Positions 46,023-59,500 of a stretch of DNA of 64,000 nt are shown here, piece after piece. Where the stretch lies: contig JAPTJF010000024.1 in assembly GCA_029339195.1 (NCBI GenBank), positions 1 to 64,000 on the forward strand, written 5' to 3'. Under the pieces are notes generated by a model, which was not told the DNA's origin, searched no databases, and worked only from the letters and a program-made list of their open reading frames with translations. Within the stretch, counting starts at the first letter, position 1, and every line of letters begins with the position of its first letter. This DNA comes from Micractinium sp. NFX-FRZ (lineage: Eukaryota > Chlorophyta > Trebouxiophyceae > Chlorellales > Chlorellaceae). Made by a program: the position numbers and the translations under genes.

Positions 46023-49000
46023 TCACGCGCCCACCATGCCCTCCGCCTGTGCCTCGGCGGCAACCAGCAGGTAGGGCTCGGGGGGCGCTGGGGAGCCCGC
46101 TCCGGGCTGCTGCGCTGGGCCTGCTGTGTCGGCGTTGAAAGCGGCGTCCGCCACAGAGTGCTCGGCTGCTTTCCTCTGCTGCAAGAGGTACCAAGAGACG
46201 GCGAGTAGCAGCAGGGCGCAGCCGCCCCACTGCCAGGGGCCCGCCAGCCCCTCGGAGAGCAGGGGGTAGGAGGCAGCCAGGGAGCCGAGCAGGCGCACTG
46301 CAGGCGGGGCGGGCGGGGGAGGGCGAGTGAGAGCGGTTGGGTGACCTGGCGCTGGCGTGGATTGACACAGCACTACCTGCACGGTCCGAAGCTGCTGCTC
46401 ATCGCCACGCCACCCGGTCCCTCTTGGCAGGCCTTGCCGGGCAGGAGAGGCTGCTGCCTGGGGCGCTACCAACGCCTTCACGCACATATCCGGCGCGCCC
46501 TAATGGCACCCCAGGTTGCACAGCCGCCCCCAACTCCCCTCCCAAACTTCAAACACGCCCGCAAGCGCCCCACCCGCTACACAACGCGCCCCCTCACCAG
46601 GCAGGAAGGCCGCCGCCTGGGGCGCCCCCAGCACCTTGATGCACATCTGCTGCGCCATGTTGGCACCCCAGTTGACGCCCGCCGCCAGCGCCGCCACCGC
46701 CCCCAGCTCCCGAGGTGCCAGGCCCAGCAGGCGGCGCAGGCTGGCAGGTTCAAAGCGCCACAGCAGGCAGGCGCAGAGGGCGGACTGGGCCAGGAAGTTG
46801 GCCCACAGCACCTGCTGGTTGCTCACCACGCGGCCGCAGCGCTGCAGGGCAGGGGTTGACAGGTGGAGGGGCGGGAGGTGGGCACGAGTGATGAAGGGGC
46901 AAGGAAGGGGTGGGAGGTGGGCATGGGTGGGGGCGAGCAGGGGAAAGCGACAGGCCACACATGACCCGTCGGAGCCTCGCCTGCACCACAGCCTGAAGCC
47001 GGCCCTTACCCAGCCCTGGCAGACGCCCCCGCACCCAGCCAGCCAGGCACTGCTGTTGCCACCCCACCCCCACCCTCACACAATTTCACGCTCGTGCACA
47101 GGCCAACCTCGAAGCCTCACCTGCACAACCAGCATGAAGCCCGCCAGAGAGGTGGCCCCCAGCAGTGCCAGCCCAATGCCCACCGCGTCCCTCGGGCCCA
47201 GGCCCTCGGAGCGCAGCGCGCCGCTGGCGGGGCCGCACAGGCGGCGCAGCCAGCACGCGGCCGGCGGGCCGAGCACGGCGCTGCACAGCCAGGCCTCCTG
47301 CCCGCTGCGTGACCAAAGGCTGGGGAGCGCTGTGGCCGCTGTTGGCTCATCCACCGCTACAGGGAAGTAAGAGGGCTGCCAGGGCGCGCCTCCAAGGCGG
47401 CTCTGGTGTGTGGCCAGGGCGCCGTCACCCCCGGAAGCAATGTTGGGGGTGGGCGGCTGCCCTGCAGCCTGCGCCTTGCTTCCAATCACCATGCCGCAGC
47501 CCAGCAGCATGAGGAGCAGGGCGGTCCACAGGCCCGGCGGCAGCGGCTGCCTGCGGGCAGGCGGGCAGGCAGGCGGGCGGGCAGGCAGGCAGGTCAGCAA
47601 GACGGTGACTCTGGCCGACCCAACACGGGCGCATGCACTCCAGCTGCAGAGGAGGTGCTCGCGGCTACGGCAGCGGCCTGCTTGGTTCCCTGACAATGCA
47701 CCCCTGCCCCGCCCCCGCCCCCTCCACCCCCTGCCGCGCACTGGAAAGTCTGCCGCCCGCCCTGCCCGTCCCTGCCCTGCCCCATACACACTTGAAGAGC
47801 GCGCGTGCCAGGAGGGCAACCATGACCGGAGCCAGCAGGAACACCATTTGGCTGAGGTAGGCCTGGGGAGCAGGCAAGCAAGCAAGGGGGAGCGGGGCAA
47901 GCAAGCATGGTCAGAGAGGGCAAACAGGCAAGCACGTACGCAAGCAAGCAGGCAGGGTGAGCGGGGCAGGCAAGGGGCGGGCGGCACTGGGGAGGGCTGG
48001 CTGGCACAGGCTGAGCTGGCTGGGGGCGGGTCGGAGGGCCAGCAGACGGGCGGTGCCAGCAGGCGGCCAGCAGGCCTTAGCGCAGCCAGGCAGCCGCAGG
48101 CGCACCCCTGGCCAGGAGGCACAGCAGGTTGCGTGCACACCCAGGCAGGCAGGCAGGCAGGCAGCGGTGGGCGGGCAGGGCCAGGGTGAGGGGCAGGGCC
48201 AGGTGAGAGCGCACCGTTGTGAAGAGGAGGGAGAAGACTTGGGCGAGGAAGAGGGTGGTGAGGAAGAAGGTGGTGCCCAGCAGCACCAGACAGACCTGCC
48301 CCCAGCTGGCGGCCGGCCCCTGCCCAAGAGCTCGCCGCTGGCCGCCCGTGAGCGGGCGTGCCCGGGCCGTGGCCGGCTCGGAAGGGAAGCTGGGCTGGAG
48401 CGGCAGCGGCTGCAGCCGAGGCGGCACCGGCCCCCCCAGCTTGCCCTTCTGCTGCTGCGTCCACTGCTGCTGCTGCTGCTCCTCGGCGCCGCTCACCTCG
48501 CTGCTGGCGCTGGCGGCATAAGCGTACTTGCGGGGGGGCCGGAGGTGGGTGGAGGCGTGCCCCGGGGTGGGCGGCAGGTCTGGGTGGGGAGGCGAGAAGG
48601 CGGAGCCCCATCCCGCCTCCACCCCCTGCAGCTGCTTCCCCAGCTGCAGCTCGAGCCACTCCTCAAGTTCCTCCTCCCCCTCGGGAGGCAGCAGGGCCTC
48701 CCCCAGTGCTGAGTCATCCAGGGCGCTCCGCCGCCAGGCCGCCTGCTTGCCCTTGCCAAGAATGGGGGTGGGGGATGCCGCCGGGCCAGCACTGTGGCCC
48801 GCCGCTGCCTCTCTCACCGCCGCTGACGCTGCAGAAGCCTCTGCTGCTGCGGGTTCGTGGTCAGCCCCGTCGCTGCCGGAGTGTGCGGGGGCTCCCCCAA
48901 ACTTGCTGTGCAGCCATGTGGGCAGGGTGGTGCCCAGCAGGATCGCGGGGCAGGCCAGGAGGTTGATGAGGAGGCTGCATCCAGGGGAACGAGAAACATC

Positions 49001-49280
49001 AAGTGCTTGGTTGAGGACCGGGGCGGGGCACTGCTGTTGTCTCAGCAATCAGTCGCATCTGCTGGTAACAAGGTCGGGGAAGCACGACAGGGTACGGTGA
49101 GGGTACGGCAGAGGTATGGCAAGGGTACGGCAGCACGGTTCGCAGGGCGCGCACAGGCAAACAGGGAGCTTGGACTGTGAGCGGCACCCAGCCTGCCCAC
49201 CTGAGCTGCAGGCTGGTCAGCGGGGAGGCTGCCTGGGTCTGCAGGTAGCGAACCGCGGCTGGGTAGATGCCCCACACAAA
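46023..49280 (-). CDS. DMT/EamA-type membrane transporter, 5' end unresolved
   Basis: Drug/metabolite transporter superfamily membrane protein; substrate unknown. Supported minus-strand exons: 49280-49201, 48974-48215, 47862-47792, 47550-47121, 46841-46598, 46297-46023. Phases agree; 619 residues from the first of these. Membrane segments include [120 protein letters not shown], and [11 protein letters not shown]; spans with the pattern of EamA repeats. A loop of about 170 residues rich in Glu, Ser and Gln is inserted between the second and third spans. The frame continues openly upstream to an ATG at 49373, and a GC donor (CAG|GCAAGT) near 49650 hints at a further 5' exon. Confidence 0.75.
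46425..46495 (-). repeat. Copy of a transporter exon end in the following intron
   Basis: The end of the exon at 46841-46598 recurs about 150 bases downstream in the gene. The copy reads [13 protein letters not shown] against [13 protein letters not shown]. Confidence 0.82.
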
Positions 49281-50087
49281 CTGCAGGCAGGCAGGCAGGC
49301 AGGCAGGAAAGTGGCGGAAAGTGGCGGTGGGTCCACAAGCGGCGGCAGGGACCGTTGACCATATGCCCCACATGTTGATTGGAGCAATAATCAGAGGCCA
49401 GAGGCGTGTGGGGTGTAAAGGCGCGCGTAGAGAGCCCAGGCTGCCCCTGCTGCCCCTGGAAGCCGGGTGGGCAGCCACGCAGCACCCGGCGAAGCGGCCG
49501 CCGACTGCGCCGCCGCGCCAGAGGCTGTTCCTGCCCGCGCTTGCTCCAGGCGCCGTTCAATGCGACTGGCATCCCTGGCGCACACTTGAGCGCAAATCAA
49601 GGGCCTCGTGCAGTGCGCGCATCCCATCACCGCGGCTCGACTGCCGACTTGCCTGACAAGCCACCGCGAGGAGCAGCCACCAGAGGCGGCTGGACCCAGA
49701 TGCCGGCATGCGTGCAATTACCACGTGAACGCAAAGGCCGGAAGCACGGGTGTGGGCCTAGAGCCCCTCCCACCTTCATCACCGCCGGCTTACAAGGATC
49801 AAACCCCATGAGTCAAAACTTGTTCAAACCCATTTGGTGAGCATCTGAGCTGGTTGCCACCCTGCACTCAGACACCACAGAAGCCATGCTCCCATGAAAC
49901 ACTCAGGTTCAGCGACTCTTTGCGCACAGGACTGTAGCGCCCGCAAGCACAAGGCAAAGCGGGCGCTACATGGAGGCGGGCATGGTTACTCAGGTCACAG
50001 GTAGATACGTTGCGGTTCGCTCAGCAAGGTTTGCTCAGCAAGGTAATGAATGAATCAAAGGCATATTCAGGTGGCAGCTCAGTACTA
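49281..50087. other. NAT10 3' UTR and transporter 5' region
   Basis: A minus-strand TGTAA (plus TTACA, 49790-49794), about 300 bases after the NAT10 stop, should end the NAT10 mRNA. The rest probably holds the transporter promoter and one or more unresolved 5' exons. Confidence 0.5.
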
Positions 50088-53000
50088 TCATTGTCCTTCC
50101 CTCTGCTTCTTACGCTGGTGCCTCCCCTCGCCGCCAGTGCCGCCGCCGCCGCCCTTCAGCTTTTTCGTGCTGCCGCCGTCTCGCTGCTTGCCGTTTGACG
50201 CGCCGCTGCCGCTGCCGCCCTGCTGCTGCTTCTCCTGCTGCTGCTGCCGCCGCTTCTTGCCCCCGTCGGCGGCCTTCACCGCAACAATGCCGCCCGGTTT
50301 GAGCGCCGCTGCGCCGCTGCCGCCCACCGCGCCCTCAAAGTCTGCTTCCGACGCAATGGCAAACTGGGCCAGGTCTTCGGGCCGGAACTGCTCCCGCATC
50401 GCCGCCTTGATCTCCTGCGCATCGGCGGCGGGAGCGGCAGGGGGAGAGGGGTTTAGAGAACGGGTGCAGCACAACAGGACGGTTGGTTGTTGTGAAGAAG
50501 CGTGGGTGCAGAGATGCCAAAAGGTGCACTTTGGGATGCAGAAGGAGTGAGGTAGGGTTTTAAATTGCTACTGATGCACCTTGCAGTCAAGGATGCAGAG
50601 AGTGAGTGCAGGTGAGGGTGCCTCAGACTGCGGGTTGCCCCGCGCCGTGTGCGCAACTGCCGATCCATGGCGGCCCCCCCGCCCCCGGCGCAGGCGATCG
50701 GCACCCCCAGCCCCGGCAGAGCGCCGGGGACCGGCGGGCCGTTCGCTGCTGGTGGGGGCACCCCCGCGCGTGGGTGGCGTTAACCCAAGGCAGAAGGCCG
50801 CACCCTCTCCGGGGAGAGGAGGGGGCACATGCATGCCTGGTGCCACCGCGGGGTGGGGGCCGGATCAGCGGCGGCCGCTGGTAGGTTCGTGTCTGCGAAG
50901 CAGACGCCAGCAAGCACAGCCGCGGCACTGCGCCCAGCTGGCAAGGTTCGTCACGGGCGATGCAATGCGGGGTGTGTGCACAATGCCAAAGCCCAGAGCG
51001 GAAGGGGGTGGCCCAGCTTCCATCAAACAAACGTGCGCATATGTTCAGTGCGTGGGTGGTGTATAGCTGGGCATTGAGGGTGGTGTGCAGGGTACTGGCC
51101 AAGGGGTGCAACATCTGGAGTGTGGGAGATGCAAGCCAAGAGGGAGGCAGGCTAGGGTGAGCCTGCATGCCGCCCTGGCACTAAACAGCCGGCACCGCCG
51201 GCTGCGCCACCTCAGCAGACCTCCCTCCCCCCCCCGCTCACACACCGCTTGTCAACCCCTCGTCCCCAGCATGCAGCCGCTCTCCCATCTCACTCCCAGC
51301 CCCCCTGCCCCCCAAGCTCCCACACTTTCTCGCCCTCACCCCTCCACCGCACGCTCCTTAACACTTTCACGCGCACACCCCAAGCTCCCACCCTGACCTC
51401 TCCCCACCTGCGCCGCCTCGTCCAGCTCAGCGTCCAGCTCAGCCTCGTGCGGCGCCAGCTTGGCGGCGCGCGCCGTCAGCGCCGCGCTGGGCTTGGGCAG
51501 CGCGTGCGCCACCTCAGCCTCCTTGGCCGCCCGCAGCAGGCCGTGCAGGCGGCGCAGCGCCTTGTTGAACAGAGCCAGCGCCTGGCTGGGGGGCAGGTCC
51601 AGCGTCTCCTCCAGCTGCAGGGCGGGACAACAACATGGCCGGCCTCTGTTATACACTGCGCTCCTCCCTTCCCACAGTCTCGCACACACCCTCACTCCTG
51701 CTCCTGGTACCACCCTCGTACTTCTCACAATACAACCACCTTGCCGCGCAGGTGCCGCTGCAGCCCCGCGCGTGGCGGCAAGAGCATACACACGCCCGGC
51801 ATCTGTGGGGGAACCAGCCAGCCAATCAAAGGGGGCGGAGCGCCCCTTGAAAAGGTACGCTCTTTGTCGGGCGGAACCCAGCAACAAAATCAAAACGGGG
51901 GCGCACCTTGCCGATCTCGTGCTGCTGCAGCCCCACGCACGCCAGGATGGCTGCCTGGGAGTAGGAGAGCGGTGCAGGCAGGCGGCCCATGAAGTATGCG
52001 TGCGCCAGCGGGGGCACCAGGTCCAGGATGAGGTGGTGGTCCACCAGGTTGTTGGAGTAGGCCTGGCGGGGGTGGGGTGGGGGGGGGCACGGGAGTTGAA
52101 GAGTTAAGAGGTGATGCCACTACATAGCCAGAGGTGGTGGTCCACCAGGTTGGAGTAGGCCTGGCGGGGGCGGGGGGAAGGGAGGCGGGGGGCACGGGAG
52201 GAGGTTGAGGAGGGGTGGGGTGGGGTGGGGTGCAAGGGGAGTGCTCACAAGGGCACCCAACACACACAAGCACATGTGCCCAAGGAACTGTCTACTGTAA
52301 GCATAAATGCCTAAGCATCTTGAGGGCACCCACCTGCAGGCGTTTCAGGTCGTAGGGCGACATGGAGGCGCCCCCCGGCTTGTGCACCACCACCCCCGAG
52401 GCCAACGCCTTGCCGCTCTCCGCCTCGCTCCACGTCAGCTTGGGATCCAAAATGGACAGCACCAGGGCGGGGGCAAACTCTCGGAACGCGCCTGCAGCGA
52501 GGCGGGCGGGCGGGTGGGGTGGAACGGTGGGTTGGTTGGAAGGCGGAAGGGGCAGAAGTGAGCCTGTGGTTGAGGAAGGAGAGCACTGGAGCAGACTGCA
52601 AAGTCTGCCAAAGTCTCTGCAAGCTGGTGGTGGGCGATGCAGGGAGACTCGAGCTTGGGGCGCAGGCACAAACCAGGCGCTGGCCGCGGCGTGAAGCGGT
52701 GGCGGAAGACGGAGGCAGGGCGTGCCCCAGCGCACACAGCGTCCCCCGGCATGCCCCCAGCACGCGCAGCGCGCCCACCTGCCAGCAGCGTCATGAAGCG
52801 CGAGCGGAAGTCGAGGACAAAGGGGTCCAGCCAGGCGGGGTCTGCCACGTCGGGAGACTGCAGCGGGCGCAGCATGATCACCGTGTGCTCGCCTGCAGGC
52901 AGGCAGCGGTGGTGGTGGGTGGGTAAGGGAGGGGAGGGGAGGTGGGGAGGCGGGGGGAGGCAGACGGCATGCATCCCCTGGCAACCCGTGCTGCCTGTTG

Positions 53001-53555
53001 TGCCCGGGGGCACCTGACGAGCAATAACCGGAAAACGCGCCCCCGTCGCCCCACTTGCACCCCCCCTGCCCACCTCCCTTCCCACAACCCTCACCCGCCC
53101 ACACACCCACCAGTCACGTCGCTGGGCGTCTGCCGCAGGTAGACGGGCCTGAAGGCCGATCGCCGCCAGAAGGAGTAGAGCTGCTGTGTGAGGCCAAAGG
53201 AGACGCCCAGGTAGTGAAGCCGCTCGGCGGGGCGGTCAGCCAGGTTGACCAGCAGCGGCGGCAGGCCCGCGCGCGGCTTGAGCTCCTCGCCCAGCAGGCC
53301 GCCTGTTTGGCAGGAAGAGATGGGGGAGGGAGGCGCCAACATGTGTGTGTATAAGCTTTTTGACGCGTGTGCTGGAGCGAGATTTGTGAAGGAAGGAATG
53401 ATTTGTATCGATGAGTGGCACAGACGTGCGGATGGATGAGTGACACGGAGCAGCTCGCAGCAGGGGCAGGGGGCAGGAGGCGGCCAGGCACGGGCAGGTG
53501 AGGCGCAGGCGCCCGGCAGCAGGAGCCGGATGTGTGCAGGCAGGTCATCACAGGC

Positions 53556-53591
<36 letters not shown>

Positions 53592-56500
53592 AACCCGTGC
53601 GTTCACCTGCGCCCTGCGCCGCGGCCGCGGGCCCGTTGGACGAGCGGTTGCCGGCTGGCGCCGCTCCCCTGCCTGCCCGCTGCTCTTCATCGTCGTCGGA
53701 CATGACGTCCGCTATCTGCCCCTCGTAGTAGCGCTTGAGCTGGTCCAGCGCCCGGGAGCCGTACCTGTTTGAGGAGGGGCAGGCGGGAGGGGGCACGCGT
53801 TAAAAGAGGGGCAGAGGGAGCGGATGAAGAGGCAAGAGGAGAGGCACAGAGGAGGGTTGGGTGGGGCAGGACGGGGGCGGTGCAGGAGGCGCAGGGGGTG
53901 AGGAAGGGAGGCATGGCAAGAGGCATTCACAGCAGCATTCACAGTGCCCAGCACGCGTGCCCAGCGAGCGTGCACGGCACCCCAGGCCGACACTCGCAGG
54001 CACAGGCACAGGCATGGGCACAGGCAAGGGAGCGGGTACAGCCGGTGCAAGCGCAGCAGGCGCGGCAGGCGCGCTCACCCGGCGCGCGGCACCTCTGGGT
54101 GCACCGCGATGCGCACCACCCGCGCCCCGCTGAGGCTGGGGAACTCGGCGTCCTGGAACTGCTGGCCCACCGTCCAGGGGATCAGGTCGCCCTGCGGCAC
54201 GGGGACAGACGGAAAAAAAGGGCGCGGAAACATGAGGATTCAGGAGGGCTAGGGAAGCCGGCGCCCGCTGTCCAGGGGATCAGGTCGCCCTGCGGCACAG
54301 GAGGGCACACAGAGCACGGAGGCAACACAAGTCCAGAGAGTTTTAAAGATTTGGGGCTGGGAAATTCTGCGCCACCTGGAGCTGCCGGGCCCCTACCGGC
54401 GAAGCATGCACAGCCTTCCTTCTTTCTTCTGTAGCATGCCCCCGCGCCCCAGCACCCCGCACCCACCGCTGCTGCTAACCTGAGGCAGCTGCCCCGCCGC
54501 CAGCGAGGCCTGGGCGCTCTTCTTGGAGATCGCCCCCTCCAGCGCCACCTGGACCACAGCAAGCACGTCGGGCAGAGCGTTCTGCGGGGGGGGGGCGGGG
54601 AGGGAGGGAGGGAGGGAGGGAGGGAGGCGGGAATGTGAGGGCGGAGCGGTTTGCAGGGCGGAAGGAGGGAGGGAGAGCGGGCGACTTGATGCGGGCAGGC
54701 ACCGGCTGGGCCAAGCAGGCGGGGGGTGGGGGCGCACGGCAGGGGCGCAACCGACAGCCGGGCCGAGGGTCACCCGCCCTCGCCCGTGCCCCTGCCTGTT
54801 CTCGGTTGGCAGGTCTGCCCCCACCCAGGATTTTCCCGTGGGACGCCGCACAAACAACACAGAAGCACAGTGGACATCCCATCTCGCACCCATGCCACAC
54901 GCACACAAGCCTACACACCCTGCGCACGCAACACCCCCCGCACCTGCGTCTCGTCCACCGGACCCAGCAGCACGAAGAGGTGGTGGGCGGGCGCGTCGCT
55001 CATGAGTATGAGGTCGTTGGGGGTGTTCTTGTAGTGGGAGGCGACGTAGAGGGACATCATGCGCTGGAGGAAGGACTCGGAGGCCTGGGCAGGGGCAGGG
55101 GGGCAAGGGCGGGTGGGGGAGACAGGTAAGGGTGTGTTTGGGTCGCTTGCAATGACACAGAGAAGCAGTGTGCGCTGCAGGAAGGACTCGGGGGCCTGGG
55201 CAGGGGCAGGGCGGGGGGTAGAGCGCAACAAGTGCATACACGTAAGGAAGACAACAAACAAGTGTGCTCGTGTGGCGTGAAGCGACACAGAGGGGCCAGC
55301 GTGCGCTGCAGCAAGGAGGCGGATGCCTGTGTGGGGAGTGAGCAAGAAAGGATGGAGTGTGCAAGGAGGCAGGGCGGGCCCCACAGGTGCGCGCCCCGTG
55401 CGTGCTCGCAACCAAAGGTGCATGGGAGGGAGGGAGGTGCGTGTGGTGAGAGGAGGGAGGTGCGCGGCCAGTGTGTTGGAAGATGAGGGTAAGAGGAGTG
55501 TGGCACCCAAAAATTGAGGTGCAGGGGAGGTGCAGGGATGTGCGCAGCCAGTGTGTTGGAGGGTTGCCATGGGGGAGGGCACAGCCAACGATTGAAAGCT
55601 GACGTGTGATGTGGCAAGCAGCGCGACCGGGGGCCCCAACCTCTGTCAAAGGGGCTCCCACTGGCGATGCTTGCCGTGGGAGTGCAAGTGTGCATTGAGA
55701 CAACAAGAAATCCTTTCACAAACGAAACCATGCAGGGCACGCCTGGCGGCGGCGGCGGCGCAGGGAGCGACGCGCACGGCGCCTCAGGCCCGCGAATGCG
55801 GCCAAGCAGGCGGCCCCAGCAGCACCTGTGTGCGGCAATGCAGCAACATCTATACAGAACGAAACCGCGCATGGAACATGTGGCCAGCGCACCTTGTGGA
55901 AGGAGAAGAGCGTGTCGCGCTCCACATAGTACAGCTCGCACTCCTCTGCACAGCAGGCACAGCATGGCAGGCAGGCACAGCGGGGGGCGACTAAGAAACG
56001 GGAGTCTGATGGTCGCTCCGGCGCGGCAGCTGCCGCGTGTGTGCCCCCGCCGCGCTCTGCGCAGCCGCACACGCCCAGCCGTGGCCGCCCTGCCCACCTC
56101 TGCCGCCTCCCCTTGCCACGAAACAGTCGTTAGAAAACCAGTTGTCATCCTCACCAGGGTGCGGCAGGCGCGCGGGGGGCGGCGGCGTGTGCTCTGCGGC
56201 ATCCAGGCACAGCAGCTCGTTGAGCCAGCGCTCCACACGGTCGCCCAGAGAGTAGCTGCACAGCAAAGGAGGGGGAAGAGAAGAGGTGAAGGGCAGGGGT
56301 TGAGCGTGTGCGAGGGCAGAGGAGCTTGTTGAATCTGCGCTGAATGCGGCCCCCCGGGCTCACAACCCCCCCCAGAAATACACACCTCACCCCTTTCTGT
56401 AGTGCTGTTGCAGAAGGCCAGCTCCCCGGGGAAGGTGTGCCTGCCCCACCACCTCCTCCCATGTATGCACACGCCGTGCCCACCCAACACCACTCTTGCT

Positions 56501-59500
56501 GCAACGAATCTATGTGGCAGTGCAACTCTTGTTGCAACGAATCTATGTGGCTAGCTCACCGGATGGGCTCCCCCAGAATGACCTCCCGGAACGTGCGCAT
56601 GCCGCTGCCCGCGCCCGCCGCCGCCTCGCCGCTGGCGCCGCCGCCCTTGCCCTCCCCGCTTGCCAGCTTGGCGCCCTGCTGGCGCAGCTGCTGAATGAGC
56701 TTCAGGGACAGGCTGCGCCCCGTGCCCTCGTAGCCGTTCACTGCGGGCCCAAAGGGAGGGAGCGCAAGAGGTTTTGCTGTCAGGTGGGGTTGGCCAGCGG
56801 GGCGCCCTGCTGGCGGAAGAACACGAAAGTAACGCCACCCGTGGAGCAGAGGAAGGTGCGATAGGCCCCTTTCCCCAGCCCCACGCCTACCATAGGAGAC
56901 GAGCGTGGCGGGCACGGCAGACGGTGCCCAAGCACCCCAACAGGCCCGCACTGCTGCACCAGCAGCAGCAGCACTAGCCCCACCGCGCCCATGCCGCGTA
57001 CTTGCAGCACCAACACAGCTACACAGGCCGCCTGTCCCCCAGGCGTGCACAAAAGAAAGAAAGGAAGGAGGGAGGTGCACCCACCCGTGGAGCACAGGAA
57101 GACGAGGTAGGGCCCCAGCATGGCCTTGACCAGCGGCAGCGGGATGGCGGCCGCCTCGTCAATCACCAGCAGCTCAGCCTGCGCCAGCCTGCGAGCGGGG
57201 AGGGTGGGGGAAGTGTGAGGCACAGATTGGGTGAGGCACAGATTGGGTGAGGCACAGCGTGAGATGCAGGTGTGTATCAGTGCTGGGTGCCCAATGAGTG
57301 GAAGCCTAGTCAGGTCGCCAGCAAGCAGCTCCGCTTGCTCCAGCCTGGAGGTAAAAAAGTACAGGCTCATGAGCATCAACAGCCGTGTGGAGGTGCTCCT
57401 GCCTCCACCTCGCCACCCCCGCCGCCTGCATCATGCACCGACATGCCGCTGCCGGCACACTGAAACCTTGCTCGAGCGCGGCCAGCCGGCCGGCAGGCGT
57501 GCGAAGCAAGCGTGCCCACCTGGCGTGGTGCTGCGGTTGGATGTACTGCACGGTCTGGCGGTGCGAGCGGTACACGTTGACCCGCACCACCGCCTTGCCA
57601 AAGGCGGGATTGGTGGACTCCACAAGGTCGTAGTCAATGTGCTCCTGCATCAGAGAGGCGATTCGAGCACGTTTCCGTGTGTTTGGCAAGGCGTGTTTTG
57701 GACAGGTGATCGAGGCTTGGTGGGCAAGGTCGGACTCAATGTGCTCCTGCGTCAGGAAGAGATGGAAACAACAGTGCAAGTTGAGTACTCTTGGTGTATA
57801 TTGTGGTGAACGCAGGGTTTGTGGGGTCGAGGTCAGCACAGCGCAGCGCAGGTACTGGTGCAGCAGCAGCAGGAGGAGGGCTCAGTACTTCTTAGAGGGT
57901 TGTTGATTTGGATCCTCATGAGGCCGGAGCCCACTTGGAAAGACTAGATCAAGCTTCTCGTCCCTGCCCTGTCCTGGTGTTTGCTGGCACGGAGTGCAGG
58001 CAGGTCATGAATGCGGCAGGCATGCTGGGCTCGGTACTTCTTGGTAGAAGGTTTTGAGTGTATCCTCAAGGGCCCCAGAGGGACCCGTTCAGAGGATTGA
58101 CAGATTCAAAGTGTATCGTCACCGCCCGCCTGCCAGACAGCAGGCAAGGCATGCAGCTCAGGTGTGCATGTGCATGCATGCGGGGGCGTGCTCAGAGAGT
58201 GTGCAGCTTTGCGCGGCCGGCGTGCTGGACTGGGCTCAGTACTTCTTAGAGGGTTGTTGATTTGGATCCTCATGGGGCCGGAGCCCACTTGGAAAGACTA
58301 GATCAAGCTTCTCGTCCCCGCCCAGCGCTGATGGCCAGCTGACAAGGAGCGCAGGGAAGGTGTGTGTGGGGTAGGCAAGGGTTGCAGCAGGCAGCAGCAA
58401 GCAACACAGAGGTTGGGGCTCAGTACTTCTTAGAGGGTTGTTGATTTGGATCCTCATGAGGCCGAGGCCCGCTTGGAAAGACTAGATCAAGCTTCTCGTC
58501 CCCGCCCCAACTGCTTATGGCTGGCAATGAATGCAGGCAAGGAGCGCATGTGGCGTTGCGTTAAGAGTGAAAGAAGGCCTGTGTGCGGCAGGCGTGCTGG
58601 GCTCAGTACTTCTTAGAGGGTTGTTGATTTGGATCCTCATGGGGCCGAAGCCCCGTCGGCAAGACTAGATCAAGCTTCTCGTCCCCGCCCAGCATGGCAC
58701 AGGGCGCACCAGGCAAACACGCATGCACAGCGTGCACGCGGTGCAAAGCATGGGAGCAACGCGCACGGGCAGGCTGTGCGCACTGCCAAGAGTGCCATGG
58801 CGTGAATGCGTGCAAAATGAGATGAGAGCGCGCTCAGGTTTTTAGGTTATGGTCTCCGCCACGGTTTTGGAGTCAGATTGAACAGCAATTGATCGGTATT
58901 GGTATCATCCTCGCGCGCGGTGCAGGCGTGCAGGCTCGACCACAGCCCAAGAGCAGCAGGAAAGACACACCCACCTTGCACCCCAGCCCAGCCAGCTCCG
59001 TCAGCCACAAACCCAGGCAAGCAGGTTCTATAAAGGAGGGTGCCACCCAAGCTTGAAAAAGCACAAACACACAGACACAAAGGCGCCCAAACCCAAACAT
59101 ACACCGCAGAGAAAGAGAGAAAGAAAGAAAGAAAGAAAGAACAGCCCACCTTGTATCCCAGCTCGTCCAGGCCCTTGAACACAAACTCAAACAGGGTGCG
59201 CAGGTTCTCAGGGGAGGGGGCGGTGACAAAGATGTTCGAGTAGCCCAGACCCAGGGCGCCCGCCACCGCCAGGCCCAGGGCCGCCGACTTGCCGCGCCCG
59301 CGCGCCGCCGTGAGGGCCACCGTGCTGCGCAGCGTCTTCTCTGCAGGGGGAGGGAGGGAGGGCGGGGGCAGCCGGGAGGGAGCGGGACAGGGTGAGGGCG
59401 TTGGGGGCTGGGGCACTGCCAGCAGCAGCAGGCAGATGAATCATCAAGGCGGCAAGTGTTTCCAGAAACGGATTAGTACATGATGAGGCAAGGCAGGTGT

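Noticed and set aside
47076..48659. 527-codon minus-strand open frame in the transporter gene
   Set aside because: It contains one true exon (47550-47121), but the remainder is intron or the wrong frame of another exon, as shown by phase and membrane-span continuity.
55057..56493. Long minus-strand open frame over several NAT10 exons
   Set aside because: It reads through introns. Only the short segments matching NAT10 exons are conserved; the rest is intron and exon-edge copies.
57882..58685. Interpretation of the intronic array as a CRISPR
   Set aside because: Units are about 83 bases with 100 to 270-base spacers in a nuclear intron; no cas genes and no palindromic short repeats.
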